From Aquimarina brevivitae (GTDB lineage Bacteria; Bacteroidota; Bacteroidia; Flavobacteriales; Flavobacteriaceae), in NCBI RefSeq assembly GCF_004216895.1, contig NZ_SGXE01000002.1, forward strand, positions 310,001 to 374,000: a DNA stretch of 64,000 nucleotides. The letters run 5' to 3'. Of this stretch, positions 8,971-18,188 are shown piece after piece. The position numbers and the translations under genes are program-made. Position 1 is the stretch's first letter; each line of letters starts with the position of its first letter. The notes beneath the pieces were generated by a model that was given only the letters and a program-made list of their open reading frames with translations, did not search any database and was not told the origin of the DNA.

Positions 8971-9618
8971 ATGAAAATATATAAAATTTTATCGTTAGTC
9001 ATCTTGCTTTATACTGGAACGACTGAATCTTATGGATTTAATAATTGTACCATTACTGACTTAATTGAAGAAATGGCCATGGATAATGATGTCTTAGAAA
9101 CCTTAGATCTATCTCTTCGTTTGACAATGGCATATTCGCTGGGAGGAAGTGAAATGGAGAATCTTTCGAAGGATATAAAGAAAAACTTAAATACTTCTAT
9201 AAGTAAACTGGAAATTCATAAGAAAGAAATAAATAAAAAGTTCCCGAGATATGGAGATTTAGATGCAGCAGAGAGAATGATAGTTATGGAGGGTATTGCA
9301 CAAAAATTGAATTTAAAGGAAAAAATCAAAACGCTTTTAAAATGTATTGGTGAAGACTTGACTACCTTTGGTGCTTGTATGCAAGCCTCAGCTTGGTGGG
9401 AGAATATGTCTTTTGCATCCTGTCTAACAGTAAATGGTTTAGGTGATATTTTTGCTATTGCCACTTCAGAAGGTGCGGCAACACCTCTTGTACAAGCGGT
9501 TGGGAAAGAACAAGTTTATTGGTGTGCAAAGTTTATTTATGGAAAAACAGGCAAGGAGTGCACATTAGCATTAGTTGTTGCAATAGTTGCAGAAATTTTT
9601 GCAGGTGATTGTTTATAA
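8971..9618 (+). CDS. unrecognised secreted Cys-containing protein
   Basis: About 215 residues from the ATG at 8971, which is preceded by the A-rich leader usual in this genome and begins a good signal peptide ending near SYGF. A TTG at 8932 would add 13 residues and spoil the signal. The mature part has a helical N-terminal half and a C-terminal half with seven cysteines in all (NNC, KCI, GACM, ASCL, WCA, KEC, GDCL). The last 60 residues are hydrophobic and Gly/Ala-rich. No family is recognised. Paired cysteines suggest disulfides outside the cytoplasm. Confidence 0.6.
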   Translation: MKIYKILSLVILLYTGTTESYGFNNCTITDLIEEMAMDNDVLETLDLSLRLTMAYSLGGSEMENLSKDIKKNLNTSISKLEIHKKEINKKFPRYGDLDAAERMIVMEGIAQKLNLKEKIKTLLKCIGEDLTTFGACMQASAWWENMSFASCLTVNGLGDIFAIATSEGAATPLVQAVGKEQVYWCAKFIYGKTGKECTLALVVAIVAEIFAGDCL

Positions 9619-9638
9619 CAACACCTTTAATTATTATC

Positions 9639-9684
9639 AATTCTACTTCTGATTACTTATAGAAGTAGAATTGATTTCTTTTTG
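9639..9684 (+). terminator. Rho-independent terminator
   Basis: A perfect 12-base stem, AATTCTACTTCT (9639-9650) with AGAAGTAGAATT (9661-9672), ten-base loop, then GATTTCTTTTTG. It ends the two-gene secreted-protein unit before the convergent regulator gene. Confidence 0.75.
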
Positions 9685-9706
9685 TAAAGAAAAAATTCTT
9701 AGCTTT

Positions 9707-12700
9707 TTAGAACCTCAAATAACTTACCGGTTTTCTGCCAAATCGTTTTTCAAATAGACTATTAAAGCGAGTAACATTATTGATGCCTACGGATAGTGCT
9801 ACGGCTTTAACACTATGATAGGTTTTGTTTTCTAATAATTTTAGTGCCTTTTTTAATATTATCTCTTGTTGAAACTGTTTAGGTGTCAGCCCAGTAATAC
9901 TTTTAATTTTTCTACGAAGTTGACGCTCACCTAGGTGTGCCTTTTCACTAAGATCAGAGAGTTTGAAATCCGGGTTTTCTAAATTATTTTCTATCTCTTC
10001 AGCTATGGTCTCTATTAATTTTATATCCGCTGAAGTAATCATTTGATCATTTTCCTCAGGTAGTTGATCTTGATGATATTCCTGGGCAGTAGAATTAGTG
10101 AGCTGACCTATATTCGATTTAGTGAGTTGTCTTTTTCGATCCTCTCGTCTAATCGTATATCGTTGAATTAAGTTATGCGCTCTAATTATTAATTCTGAGG
10201 GTTCAAAAGGCTTAGTAAGATAATCATCGGCGCCTATGGTCAGGGCTTTTAATTTTTTATCTGTTGCTGTTAATGCCGTCAATATAATAAATGGAATATC
10301 AAAGTTCTTTTCATCTTCTTTGACAGTTTTTAGTAGGCTATAGCCATCCATCATCGGCATCATAAGATCTGATATTACAAGATCGACGGTTATACTTTGT
10401 AGCAATTTTAAGGCTTCCACTCCATTTTTTGCGGTCACCACCTTAAAATCGGTTAGGATAGATTTAATGTAATATAACATATCTGGGGTATCTTCAACAA
10501 CAAGAATCGTATGTTCGTGAATCTTTATTGTAGGTATAATATCAGTAACCTCATAATTATCTATAGATAGTTGTTCCTCTATGATTGCTTCTTCTGTGCT
10601 GGTATCAATTGTTTTAGTAACCGGGTTTGCAGGTATAGATAATGTAACTTCTGTACCTTTGCTAATTTTACTTTGTAAATTAATTGTTCCTTGCATTACA
10701 TTCACTAATTCTTTTACTAAGGCTAGTCCTATTCCCGTACCTCCCTCAAGTGGTTTAGAGGTGTCCTGGCTTTGATAATACCGATCAAAAACATAGGGCA
10801 TGTCCCTTTCTGATATACCTATACCATTATCTTTAACCGTGATGCATAATTTATTATTTACTAAAGATGCTTTAAGATATACCGTTCCATTAGCCTGAGT
10901 ATACTTTATAGCATTGGATAATAGATTGTTTAGTATTTTTTGTAGTTTTTTGTTATCAATGGTCACCATACAATTTTTTATCTCGCCATAATCCGCTATA
11001 AACTGTATAGACTTTTGCTCAGCCAGATAGATAAAATCATTGGTTATATTATTTAAAAGTAGACAAATATTACTGGTTTTTTCTTTTAGCTCAATTTTAT
11101 GAGCATCTAGCTTGGATAAATCCAGGATATCATCAATAAGTACGTGTAGCGATTTGGTGTTTTTTTGAACAGTTTTTAGGATTTTTTCTAGTTCATTAGG
11201 TATAGCATCTTTATACTTGTCAAGTCCTAGATATACAGGTCCTGATATAAGGGTTAAAGGAGTTCTTAACTCGTGAGAAATATTAGCAAAAAGTTTTGAT
11301 TTTAGGGTGTCTAATTCTTTAAGCTTTATAGATTCTAACTTATTGGTGCGGTAGCGATGTATAAAATAGATGACAAACACCGCGCAACTGAAATACAAAA
11401 AATATGCCCACCAACTACGCCACCAGGGAGGTAGTATCGTTATATCAATAGGTTTTTGCATCTCATTCCAAACCCCATCATTATTAGACCCCATTATTCT
11501 AAGGCTATAGGTTCCTTCATTTAGGTTGGTAAAGGTGATTTCGCGCTTATTTCCTAGTTGAACCCAATCTTTATTATAACCCTCTAAGCGATAGCGATAT
11601 TGATTTGAAGAAGGGTTGGTATACTCCAAAGCCGCAAATTCCACCGTAAAATCGTTTTCTTGATAGGATAGAAGCATTGCTTTTGAACTATTAACATTGG
11701 GTATATTCACAAAGTTGCCGGAACTATCTTTCTTAGAAAAGTTTGTAATAACGATATTAGGCACTACTGAATTTTCACTAATTTCTTTAGGCTTAAAGGA
11801 ATTATATCCCTTTGTACCTCCTAAAAAGATCAGCCCGGTTTTGCTTCTAAAAGTAGCATTCAAATTGTATTCCGTTTGCCCCAGCCCATCATTATAATCA
11901 TAGCTTTTAAAGGTTTCCGTTTGAGGATCAAATTGATTTACTCCACCGTTGCTAGTTATCCATAATCGATTCGTGTTATCTCCGATTATATTACTGATGT
12001 AATTATTGTTGAGACCTTCTTTTCTGGTGTATTGGGTAACCTGATTCGTTTTTAGGTCTTTTTTAAACAGACCCTTGTCTGTCCCTATCCAGAGTACATC
12101 TTTGTTGTACTGATAAATAGACAATACGTTTCCTGAGTTCATTAAAGAATTACTTTGTGAATAAGAAACCTTCTGAAATTTTTTGCTTCTTTCATTTAGT
12201 CGATACAATCCTTCATTAGAAAATCCAACATACAACTGCTTATCCACTCCCTCGTATATACAATTGATGTAATACCCCGGAAGGTATCGGGGTCCTTCTG
12301 GACCATCCGCATTGACATAACAGGAAAACGTATTCTTTTGAGGGTGAAAAAGAATTAAACCGCTACCCACAATGGATGAAATGCATAAAGTTCCATCACT
12401 GGTCATAATGATATTGTTTAATGGAGCTAACTTGTTTTTAGGATTATATTTTTTGGTCAAATAAGAAGGTGTTCCAGGGTTGTTAACGATATAGTAAACA
12501 GATGATTTTAGTGTTTTTGGATTTAAACATATCAAACCGTGCTCAAGAGTTGTGATCCAAATATTACCATCTTTATCTTTTGTAAGGTCTTCAAAATTAA
12601 CTTCGGTGGAGGTATTATTAAATTGAGGAAGTAGTGTAGCCACGCCAACTGTGGCATCAGTTTTTGGGTCCTTCTTAGCCAATCCAAAGTCATCTCCTAC

Positions 12701-13945
12701 AAACCATAAAAAGCCCTGATCGTCTTCAATCACTTTTTTAATGGATTGGGTACTTAACAGATCTGAAGAGGAGGTTATGTTTTTAGTATAATGAAAGGCT
12801 TTGCTATTGGCCGCAATGTATATTACACCTTTAGTTTGGGTCCCAACCCATAATGACCCTGCTTTATCTTCTAAGATAGCGGTAGGGCTTACATTTTTAT
12901 ATTTTTCATCATAAAAAAGATACTGAGTTTGTAAAAGACCTGTGCTTTTATTGATATGTTGTGCTATGTTTTCTGGATTAAACCACTGTACACCTAATCC
13001 TTTTCTACCATAGAGTAATTTGCCTGAAGTATCCTGGTGCAAAAAAACATTATAGGATAAGGGTTCACTACTTTGAAAATATTCATCATAGATGTTCATT
13101 TTAGCTGTTTTGGAATCTACATGAATAATACCAAATCTATTTCCTCTTATCCATAAATCATTATTTTTATCTATGATAAAGGCTGTAATCGGAGTAAATA
13201 TTTTATTTGAAGGGTCCTTATAATTAGGTTTATAATGTTTACTAATTTTTTTTTGAATCGGATCATAACCTATAATTCCACTGCCGTCAGTTCCTATCCA
13301 TATATTATTTCTCTTATCTTCTTGTATACAATAAGTGGAGTATTCCCATATTTGATCTGGGTTGAATAATATGGTTTCAAATCTATCTTTTGAAGGGCTA
13401 TAAAGGTTAAGACTATACCAATCTCCAGCCCATATCCTGTTTTGAGAATCTACAAAAACGGACATGACGTGATTTTTACCGGTGCGTAGTGAATCCTTTT
13501 TTGTATTGAGGTAGTTTTTAAAGGTATCGGTTTCAGGATTGTACTTATTGATGCCACCTCCATAAGTAGCAACCCATATATTACCTTGTTGGTCTTCCGC
13601 TAAATCCCATATTTCATTATGACTTAAACTTGTAGTATCTCCAATACGATTTCGATACGTTTTTACAGTATATCCATCATATCTATTAAGACCATCTTTA
13701 GTTCCAATCCAAATAAAATCAAATTTATCCTGGATGATAGCGAAGACTGTATTATTGGATAAGCCCTCTTTTGCAGTAATGTTTTTGAGATGATTAGTTG
13801 GTTTGGGATAAGGTAGGGTATCAAATGATTGTTTGTTAACTTTAACGTCATCATTTTTTATAAAAGTATCTTGTGCATAACCGGTAACTACAATAAAGAA
13901 TAGATACCAAATCAACCAGGTTTTAAGATAAAAATTATTTTGCAT
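9707..13945 (-). CDS. hybrid two-component system sensor/regulator (HTCS)
   Basis: About 1412 residues from the ATG at 13945 (a second ATG lies six codons upstream). Order: signal peptide; Reg_prop beta-propeller repeats over roughly 50-750 (many copies of IWIGT, DGLNRY, GLFKKD type); a Y_Y_Y domain; one membrane helix near 840; a HisKA domain with the phospho-acceptor His near 891 in SHELRTP; an HATPase with DNGIGI and GGTGIGLALV; a receiver with Asp near 1193 in ISDLMMP; and a C-terminal AraC-type helix-turn-helix. In Bacteroidota such proteins sense oligosaccharides or other ligands in the periplasm and switch on neighbouring uptake loci. No SusC/D pair lies next to it here; the divergent-facing unknown secreted genes or genes elsewhere may be its targets. 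Confidence 0.95.
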   Translation of the reverse strand: MQNNFYLKTWLIWYLFFIVVTGYAQDTFIKNDDVKVNKQSFDTLPYPKPTNHLKNITAKEGLSNNTVFAIIQDKFDFIWIGTKDGLNRYDGYTVKTYRNRIGDTTSLSHNEIWDLAEDQQGNIWVATYGGGINKYNPETDTFKNYLNTKKDSLRTGKNHVMSVFVDSQNRIWAGDWYSLNLYSPSKDRFETILFNPDQIWEYSTYCIQEDKRNNIWIGTDGSGIIGYDPIQKKISKHYKPNYKDPSNKIFTPITAFIIDKNNDLWIRGNRFGIIHVDSKTAKMNIYDEYFQSSEPLSYNVFLHQDTSGKLLYGRKGLGVQWFNPENIAQHINKSTGLLQTQYLFYDEKYKNVSPTAILEDKAGSLWVGTQTKGVIYIAANSKAFHYTKNITSSSDLLSTQSIKKVIEDDQGFLWFVGDDFGLAKKDPKTDATVGVATLLPQFNNTSTEVNFEDLTKDKDGNIWITTLEHGLICLNPKTLKSSVYYIVNNPGTPSYLTKKYNPKNKLAPLNNIIMTSDGTLCISSIVGSGLILFHPQKNTFSCYVNADGPEGPRYLPGYYINCIYEGVDKQLYVGFSNEGLYRLNERSKKFQKVSYSQSNSLMNSGNVLSIYQYNKDVLWIGTDKGLFKKDLKTNQVTQYTRKEGLNNNYISNIIGDNTNRLWITSNGGVNQFDPQTETFKSYDYNDGLGQTEYNLNATFRSKTGLIFLGGTKGYNSFKPKEISENSVVPNIVITNFSKKDSSGNFVNIPNVNSSKAMLLSYQENDFTVEFAALEYTNPSSNQYRYRLEGYNKDWVQLGNKREITFTNLNEGTYSLRIMGSNNDGVWNEMQKPIDITILPPWWRSWWAYFLYFSCAVFVIYFIHRYRTNKLESIKLKELDTLKSKLFANISHELRTPLTLISGPVYLGLDKYKDAIPNELEKILKTVQKNTKSLHVLIDDILDLSKLDAHKIELKEKTSNICLLLNNITNDFIYLAEQKSIQFIADYGEIKNCMVTIDNKKLQKILNNLLSNAIKYTQANGTVYLKASLVNNKLCITVKDNGIGISERDMPYVFDRYYQSQDTSKPLEGGTGIGLALVKELVNVMQGTINLQSKISKGTEVTLSIPANPVTKTIDTSTEEAIIEEQLSIDNYEVTDIIPTIKIHEHTILVVEDTPDMLYYIKSILTDFKVVTAKNGVEALKLLQSITVDLVISDLMMPMMDGYSLLKTVKEDEKNFDIPFIILTALTATDKKLKALTIGADDYLTKPFEPSELIIRAHNLIQRYTIRREDRKRQLTKSNIGQLTNSTAQEYHQDQLPEENDQMITSADIKLIETIAEEIENNLENPDFKLSDLSEKAHLGERQLRRKIKSITGLTPKQFQQEIILKKALKLLENKTYHSVKAVALSVGINNVTRFNSLFEKRFGRKPVSYLRF

Positions 13946-13978
13946 ATAAAAGATAGTTAGCAAATATTGGTCATTAAG

Positions 13979-14046
13979 ACTACCTCTTACTTTTTTTGTT
14001 TTCCACTACCTCTAATGTATCAATTTTATTGAGTAATACCTCTTAG
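13979..14046 (-). repeat. three direct repeats upstream of the HTCS gene
   Basis: TACCTCT followed by T/A and A occurs three times on the plus strand, at 13981, 14007 and 14037, spaced 26 and 30 bases apart, two of them extended to ACTACCTCT. Read on the minus strand this is TWAGAGGTA, within 110 bases upstream of the HTCS start. Could be binding sites for its AraC-type domain (inference). Confidence 0.4.
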
Positions 14047-14134
14047 CTACTATTAAAAAGATTAATAATGTCCTTTTTTACTAGCAACTTGTCCGATTAT
14101 TAAATTTTGTTTAGGCTTGGTTTATGGGTATGAT

Positions 14135-15190
14135 TTACTTATAGATCTCTTTTGCTAAATACTCCGCATCTTTGGATACCCCACCCAGGGTAGCGGATCC
14201 ACGGGTATATAACCACGGTAAACCGATAAAGTATAATCCTTTTAAGTTACTGACCCCTCTATAGTTTTTTGGATATCCGTCGGAATCGAGTTCCAGTCCT
14301 TCAATCCAGGTAAAGTTAGGCCGATATCCCGTGGCCCAAATGATATTTTTTATCGTAGAAACATTCCGTTTTTCAAAGATTACTTCGTGCTTAAGAGCAT
14401 CTTTGGTTCTGCCCACCGAAATGACGTTTCTACGCGATAGTATCTCTTTTACATCCGTACCGATTACCGGTTGTGTAGTTTTACTTAATTTTTTACCGAT
14501 CCAACTGTATTTACTAAACCGTAAAAATCCGGTCACGGTGAACCACCACCATATCGTTTTGCCAAGAAATTGTTGCGGTAAGGATTTTACGCTGGTGTCT
14601 CCAGAAAAGTATACCGTTCTGGTTTCGTCTTTTGAAATTTCGTTTAAAATTTGATAGCCAGAATCTCCTCCACCAACGACCAGGGCGTCCCCCTCTTGCA
14701 ATTGATATAACCCTTTATAGTAGTTACTATGCATTTGCAATACGTCCTCAGCTATTTTTTTATGGCAGGGTGGGGTATAAGGCGTATGAAAAGGTCCTGT
14801 GCCAACAACTACCTCTTTAGTTTTGATCGTACCTTCATCATGTTCCAGGCAAAATCCATCTTCGGTTTTGTATACGGTATTGATTAAGGTATTGAGTTGC
14901 ACCGGGATGTTAAAGGTGGCGACATAATCCTTGAAATAATCGGCCACATCAAATTTAGTTGGGTAATGGCCCTTTGGAGCATTAAATTTTAATCCAGGTA
15001 AGTGATTAAATTCTGTTGGTGTAAATAGTCTTAATGAATCCCATCTATTGAGCCAGGAGGCACCGATTTCCTTCTCTCCATCAACCACTAAAAAGTTTTT
15101 ATTCATTTTTTTTAGATGATACGCCATCGCCAATCCGGCTTGCGCACCTCCAATCACCACAAAATCATACATCTTTGAATTCTTTTTCAT
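14135..15190 (-). CDS. flavin-containing monooxygenase-like FAD/NAD(P) oxidoreductase
   Basis: A 351-residue cytoplasmic flavoprotein. The N-terminal FAD-binding site is VVIGGAQAGLAMAYHLKK (residues 10-27), a GxGxxG variant; a second nucleotide site VVGGGDSGYQ lies near 174. ATGYRPNF near the C-terminus is the signature of flavin monooxygenases and CzcO-like proteins. It may oxidise a small organic or metal-linked substrate; the substrate cannot be told. AAGGAG precedes the ATG, an unusually good Shine-Dalgarno site for this genome. It lies upstream of, and in the same direction as, the HTCS gene but is separated by 170 bases. Confidence 0.82.
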   Translation of the reverse strand: MKKNSKMYDFVVIGGAQAGLAMAYHLKKMNKNFLVVDGEKEIGASWLNRWDSLRLFTPTEFNHLPGLKFNAPKGHYPTKFDVADYFKDYVATFNIPVQLNTLINTVYKTEDGFCLEHDEGTIKTKEVVVGTGPFHTPYTPPCHKKIAEDVLQMHSNYYKGLYQLQEGDALVVGGGDSGYQILNEISKDETRTVYFSGDTSVKSLPQQFLGKTIWWWFTVTGFLRFSKYSWIGKKLSKTTQPVIGTDVKEILSRRNVISVGRTKDALKHEVIFEKRNVSTIKNIIWATGYRPNFTWIEGLELDSDGYPKNYRGVSNLKGLYFIGLPWLYTRGSATLGGVSKDAEYLAKEIYK

Positions 15191-15517
15191 GTTCTCCTTA
15201 ACCAGGTACGAAAATACTAATTATTTGTTAAAAAGTAAATTGGTTAATGTCCAGAGGATGTCATAAGCTTTATAATTATTTAGGAGGAGTTACTCCTTGA
15301 TTACTAAACTGTTATAGGTCATAATTAAGTCAACCGAATTTTAACTTGTTAGTAATTCAAATTGTAGTGATAAATACATTTCTATGTTTAAATCATCGTA
15401 AACACCCTGTAACATTTTAAAAAGAGTGGCTACCTATAAGGTGTAATAACGCAAATCTGATAACTGGAAAAAATTAAACAAAATATCAAGCCAGACGTAC
15501 AAATAAAACTCAAACCC
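15191..15517. other. 327-base intergenic region
   Basis: Divergent spacer between the monooxygenase-like gene and the anchored secreted protein. Apart from the AAGGAG at its left end I see only a weak inverted repeat (GGAGTTACTCC around 15290). No open frame or clear promoter box. Confidence 0.45.
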
Positions 15518-16213
15518 ATGAATAAAAACATTACACTACTTTTTCTTTTATTATCGTTTACTGCTTTTTGTCAACAAACGCTAACCATAGACAAGTATGT
15601 TTCGGTCGATATGCCCTATCCTATTAACAAGGAGGGTTCAATTGAAGATGGAAATATAGCTTATTTCACTAATAAACCTGACGGTACCTTCTTAGTACGT
15701 AGAGAACTCGCAGAAGATAAAGGTATAAATAGTTATGAGTCTAGTTTACCGTATAACTTAGAATCTTTAGAAAATTATTATAAGAATAAGGCTGTAGAAT
15801 ATACCGATAGTGACCAGTTACAGATTGAATCCGAAAATGTAATAGATATCCAAGGTTTTAAAGGGTATCAGATAATTTATAAGGACACGCTAAAAAACAC
15901 GTTATCAAAGGTTAAATATATTTTATTAAATAAAAATTTTTATTCATTTCTTTACCAACGTGCAGAATATCAAAATACATCTGATGCCAATACTTTTTTT
16001 AATTCCATAAACGTTACTAAAGGTACGGGAGTTTCACAATTTTATGGTAAATCTCCACAAGCTAAAAAATCCTATAATTTAGGTAAAAAAATAGGTTCTT
16101 TTGGTGCAAAAAATCCGCTGGTATCACTAGGAGCACTAGTTCTTGTGATTATTGTACTTGTGTTAATAATTGGCACTATAGTATATGCAACTAAAAAAAC
16201 GAAACGTTATTGA
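15518..16213 (+). CDS. unrecognised membrane-anchored extracytoplasmic protein
   Basis: A 231-residue protein with a signal peptide (cleavage near AFCQQ), a soluble domain of about 150 residues, and one C-terminal membrane helix (about 200-224, LVSLGALVLVIIVLVLIIG) followed by a basic tail KKTKRY. Topology is therefore periplasmic domain plus inner-membrane anchor. The soluble domain resembles the PsbP/DUF1795-like fold in layout (short strands, FYSFLYQRAEY), but I do not assign it. It stands alone between a divergent neighbour and a convergent LytTR gene. Confidence 0.55.
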   Translation: MNKNITLLFLLLSFTAFCQQTLTIDKYVSVDMPYPINKEGSIEDGNIAYFTNKPDGTFLVRRELAEDKGINSYESSLPYNLESLENYYKNKAVEYTDSDQLQIESENVIDIQGFKGYQIIYKDTLKNTLSKVKYILLNKNFYSFLYQRAEYQNTSDANTFFNSINVTKGTGVSQFYGKSPQAKKSYNLGKKIGSFGAKNPLVSLGALVLVIIVLVLIIGTIVYATKKTKRY

Positions 16214-16244
16214 GGTATTTAAATTTTACTTGTTAAAAAAGGCT

Positions 16245-17003
16245 TTACTGCTCTAACCATTCTTTAAAATCCTTAACACGCTCGCGTGCTACAATGACTT
16301 CTTGCTCGTCAAAGTGATTTAATTTGATCTGTAGGCGAGAGTTGGTATAGGAGATAATATCTTTAATTGCATTGATGTTGACAAAAAACTTTCGGCTAAT
16401 ACGATAAAACTCTTTGGGATTCAATTCTTCTTCTAAATTTTCGAGTGTGGTATCGATCAAGTAGTTTCGGTTATCGGTAGTATGTAGATAAGTACCCTTA
16501 TTTTCAGAATAAAAGCATTCGATATCCTCAACCGTAAAGATTTTAAGATGTTGGCCTACTTTAGTAGTAAATCGTTTTTTATATACTCGATCCATGGGAT
16601 TAACTAACAGTTTTTTGATATCTTCAAAATCGACCTGTAGGTTTTTCTTTTCGGGTAGCTGTGCTTTGTATTTATTTACCGCAGCTTCAAGTTCTTCATC
16701 GTCAATAGGTTTTAGCAAATAATCAATACTGTTGAGCTTAAAGGCTTTTAAAGCATATTCATCATAAGCCGTAGTAAAAATAATAGCACTATGAATGTTG
16801 ACTTCGTCAAAAATTTCAAAAGATAACCCATCACTCAATTGAATATCCAAAAAAATCAAATCAGGATGTTCATTATTGGTAAAGTATTCAATGGCATCAC
16901 TAACGGAGTGCAGCATAGTGTTTACCTCCATATTCAAATGCGATAACATACGGTTTAAGCGTCGGGCTGCTGGTTTTTCGTCTTCGATGATGATAACGTT
17001 CAT
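16245..17003 (-). CDS. LytTR family response regulator
   Basis: A 252-residue response regulator. The receiver covers about 1-120 with acidic pocket E7/D8 and phospho-acceptor D53 in LIFLDIQ. The LytTR DNA-binding domain covers about 145-252, with KIFTVEDIECFYSENKGTYL and the FYRISRKFFVNINAI core. It is the last gene of the long leftward run that contains a LytS-type kinase (18189-19538), its probable partner. Output promoters are likely in or near this run, including the TonB receptor. Confidence 0.93.
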   Translation of the reverse strand: MNVIIIEDEKPAARRLNRMLSHLNMEVNTMLHSVSDAIEYFTNNEHPDLIFLDIQLSDGLSFEIFDEVNIHSAIIFTTAYDEYALKAFKLNSIDYLLKPIDDEELEAAVNKYKAQLPEKKNLQVDFEDIKKLLVNPMDRVYKKRFTTKVGQHLKIFTVEDIECFYSENKGTYLHTTDNRNYLIDTTLENLEEELNPKEFYRISRKFFVNINAIKDIISYTNSRLQIKLNHFDEQEVIVARERVKDFKEWLEQ

Positions 17004-17145
17004 AGTGTTGTTGTTGATTTTTTTTTTTGGTTTTTGGGTTTATGTTATTCTTAATACTGTGAATAGTAAACTTAGTAAGTTATACCTAGTTCATATAGGT
17101 TTCGGGTTTGGAAACTCCTCGGTCTACTTAATTCATAATTCATAA

Positions 17146-17466
17146 TTATTCCCACAGTTGACTGTTTTTATCTTTTTCTTCTTCTTCCATGTATTTTTTG
17201 ATCTTTTTTTCTTCCCAGTTTTTATCATAAACAGGGTTGATTCTAAATACTTTGGCAGCGTGAAAGGCTAATCCGATACCCCAGCCAAATGCGGCCCATA
17301 AGAACCATAAATAGCCATCCCAGCTCATACCATTGGTATAATAATTTACAAAGGCCAGAAAAGTGATAAAGATCACATAAGAGATTAAATTATTGTAAAA
17401 CTTTTTCAGATCATCTACACGTTCTTTGGCACGTTGATATCTTTTTTCTTCATTAGGGTTTCTCAT
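17146..17466 (-). CDS. 2TM domain protein (copy 3)
   Basis: 106 residues from the ATG at 17466; the open frame extends 40 codons further upstream but that part overlaps the spacer and has no family match. Plan: RYQRAKERVDDLKKFYNNL amphipathic helix, two membrane helices joined by a short loop, FGWGIGLAFHAAKVF, then WEEKKIKKYMEEEE. This is the 2TM domain (PF13239 type) of unknown function, found in Bacteroidota near LytTR systems. The C-terminal basic/acidic helix and the RAKERV motif are shared with three neighbours, so this is a local duplication. Confidence 0.85.
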   Translation of the reverse strand: MRNPNEEKRYQRAKERVDDLKKFYNNLISYVIFITFLAFVNYYTNGMSWDGYLWFLWAAFGWGIGLAFHAAKVFRINPVYDKNWEEKKIKKYMEEEEKDKNSQLWE

Positions 17467-17509
17467 TGGTAGTTGTTTTATTTTTTTGTTTAAAGTTGTA
17501 ATTTTTTGT

Positions 17510-17812
17510 TTAAAAGTTTTCCTTATCCATAAGCTCTTTGATTTTTCGCTCCTCCCAATCCTTACTAAATATAAAATTAGGTCCAAATACAGATAAGAAG
17601 TGGAAGAGTAAACCTATACCCCAAGCTATTGGTGTGATGTAAAGCTTCCAATCCAGTAATCTTTCTAATCCACGATCAGCAAAATCTAAATTTAAAAGCA
17701 ATAAAAAGATATTGATAATCACATATGCCGTAAGGTGAATATAGAATCCTTTTTCTTTTTCTACTTTTTTCTTAGCCCGCTCATAGGCTTGTTGTTTTTC
17801 AAAATCATTCAT
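17510..17812 (-). CDS. 2TM domain protein (copy 2)
   Basis: 100 residues from the ATG at 17812, which overlaps the stop of the preceding gene by eight bases, a coupling that supports this start over the ATG at 17833. Same plan as its neighbours: AYERAKKKVEKEKGFYIHL helix, two membrane helices, AWGIGLLFHFLSVFG, and DWEERKIKELMDKE. Membrane protein; probably assembles with the other 2TM proteins or with the 2TM-bearing kinase (inference). Confidence 0.85.
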   Translation of the reverse strand: MNDFEKQQAYERAKKKVEKEKGFYIHLTAYVIINIFLLLLNLDFADRGLERLLDWKLYITPIAWGIGLLFHFLSVFGPNFIFSKDWEERKIKELMDKENF

Positions 17813-18143
17813 AACGTTTGTCTTTTGTTTCATTTACATAATGTTCAATTTTTTTCTTTTCCCACTTTTTATTAAAAAGTATGGTTTTCTCAAAGGCCCA
17901 TAACCCGTGGAAGAGTAGGCCAATACCCCAAAATAGTGGCGTAAAGATTAAATTGTAGTCCCACCAAAGCTCAAAGTTAGGGTCCGTTTCTCCGTGCATA
18001 ATTAATTGTAATAGTTTGCTTTTAAACACTAAAATCACAACATTCATAATAAGGTAAGCAACTAAATGCCCATAAAACTCACGTTCTTTTTTTACCCTTT
18101 GCTTTGCTCTTTTATAATTTTCGTAAAGATTATCTGAACTCAT
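17805..18143 (-). CDS. 2TM domain protein (copy 1)
   Basis: 112 residues. NYKRAKQRVKKEREFYGHL leads into two membrane helices separated by a longer loop than in its neighbours, then FWGIGLLFHGLWAFE and KWEKKKIEHYVNE. It follows the kinase gene by 45 bases and is coupled to the next 2TM gene by overlapping stop and start. Sequence divergence among the copies is considerable while layout is kept, so the duplication is not recent. Confidence 0.86.
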   Translation of the reverse strand: MSSDNLYENYKRAKQRVKKEREFYGHLVAYLIMNVVILVFKSKLLQLIMHGETDPNFELWWDYNLIFTPLFWGIGLLFHGLWAFEKTILFNKKWEKKKIEHYVNETKDKRYE

Positions 18144-18188
18144 AATAGTATCTTTTAAGTCGGTTAATGGTATTAGAAAACCAAATCC

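Noticed and set aside
8047..14134. A polysaccharide utilisation locus around the hybrid regulator
   Set aside because: No SusC/SusD pair or glycoside hydrolase is present next to it.
17467..17586. 40-codon extension of the third 2TM protein
   Set aside because: It overlaps the neighbouring gene and has no similarity to the other 2TM copies.
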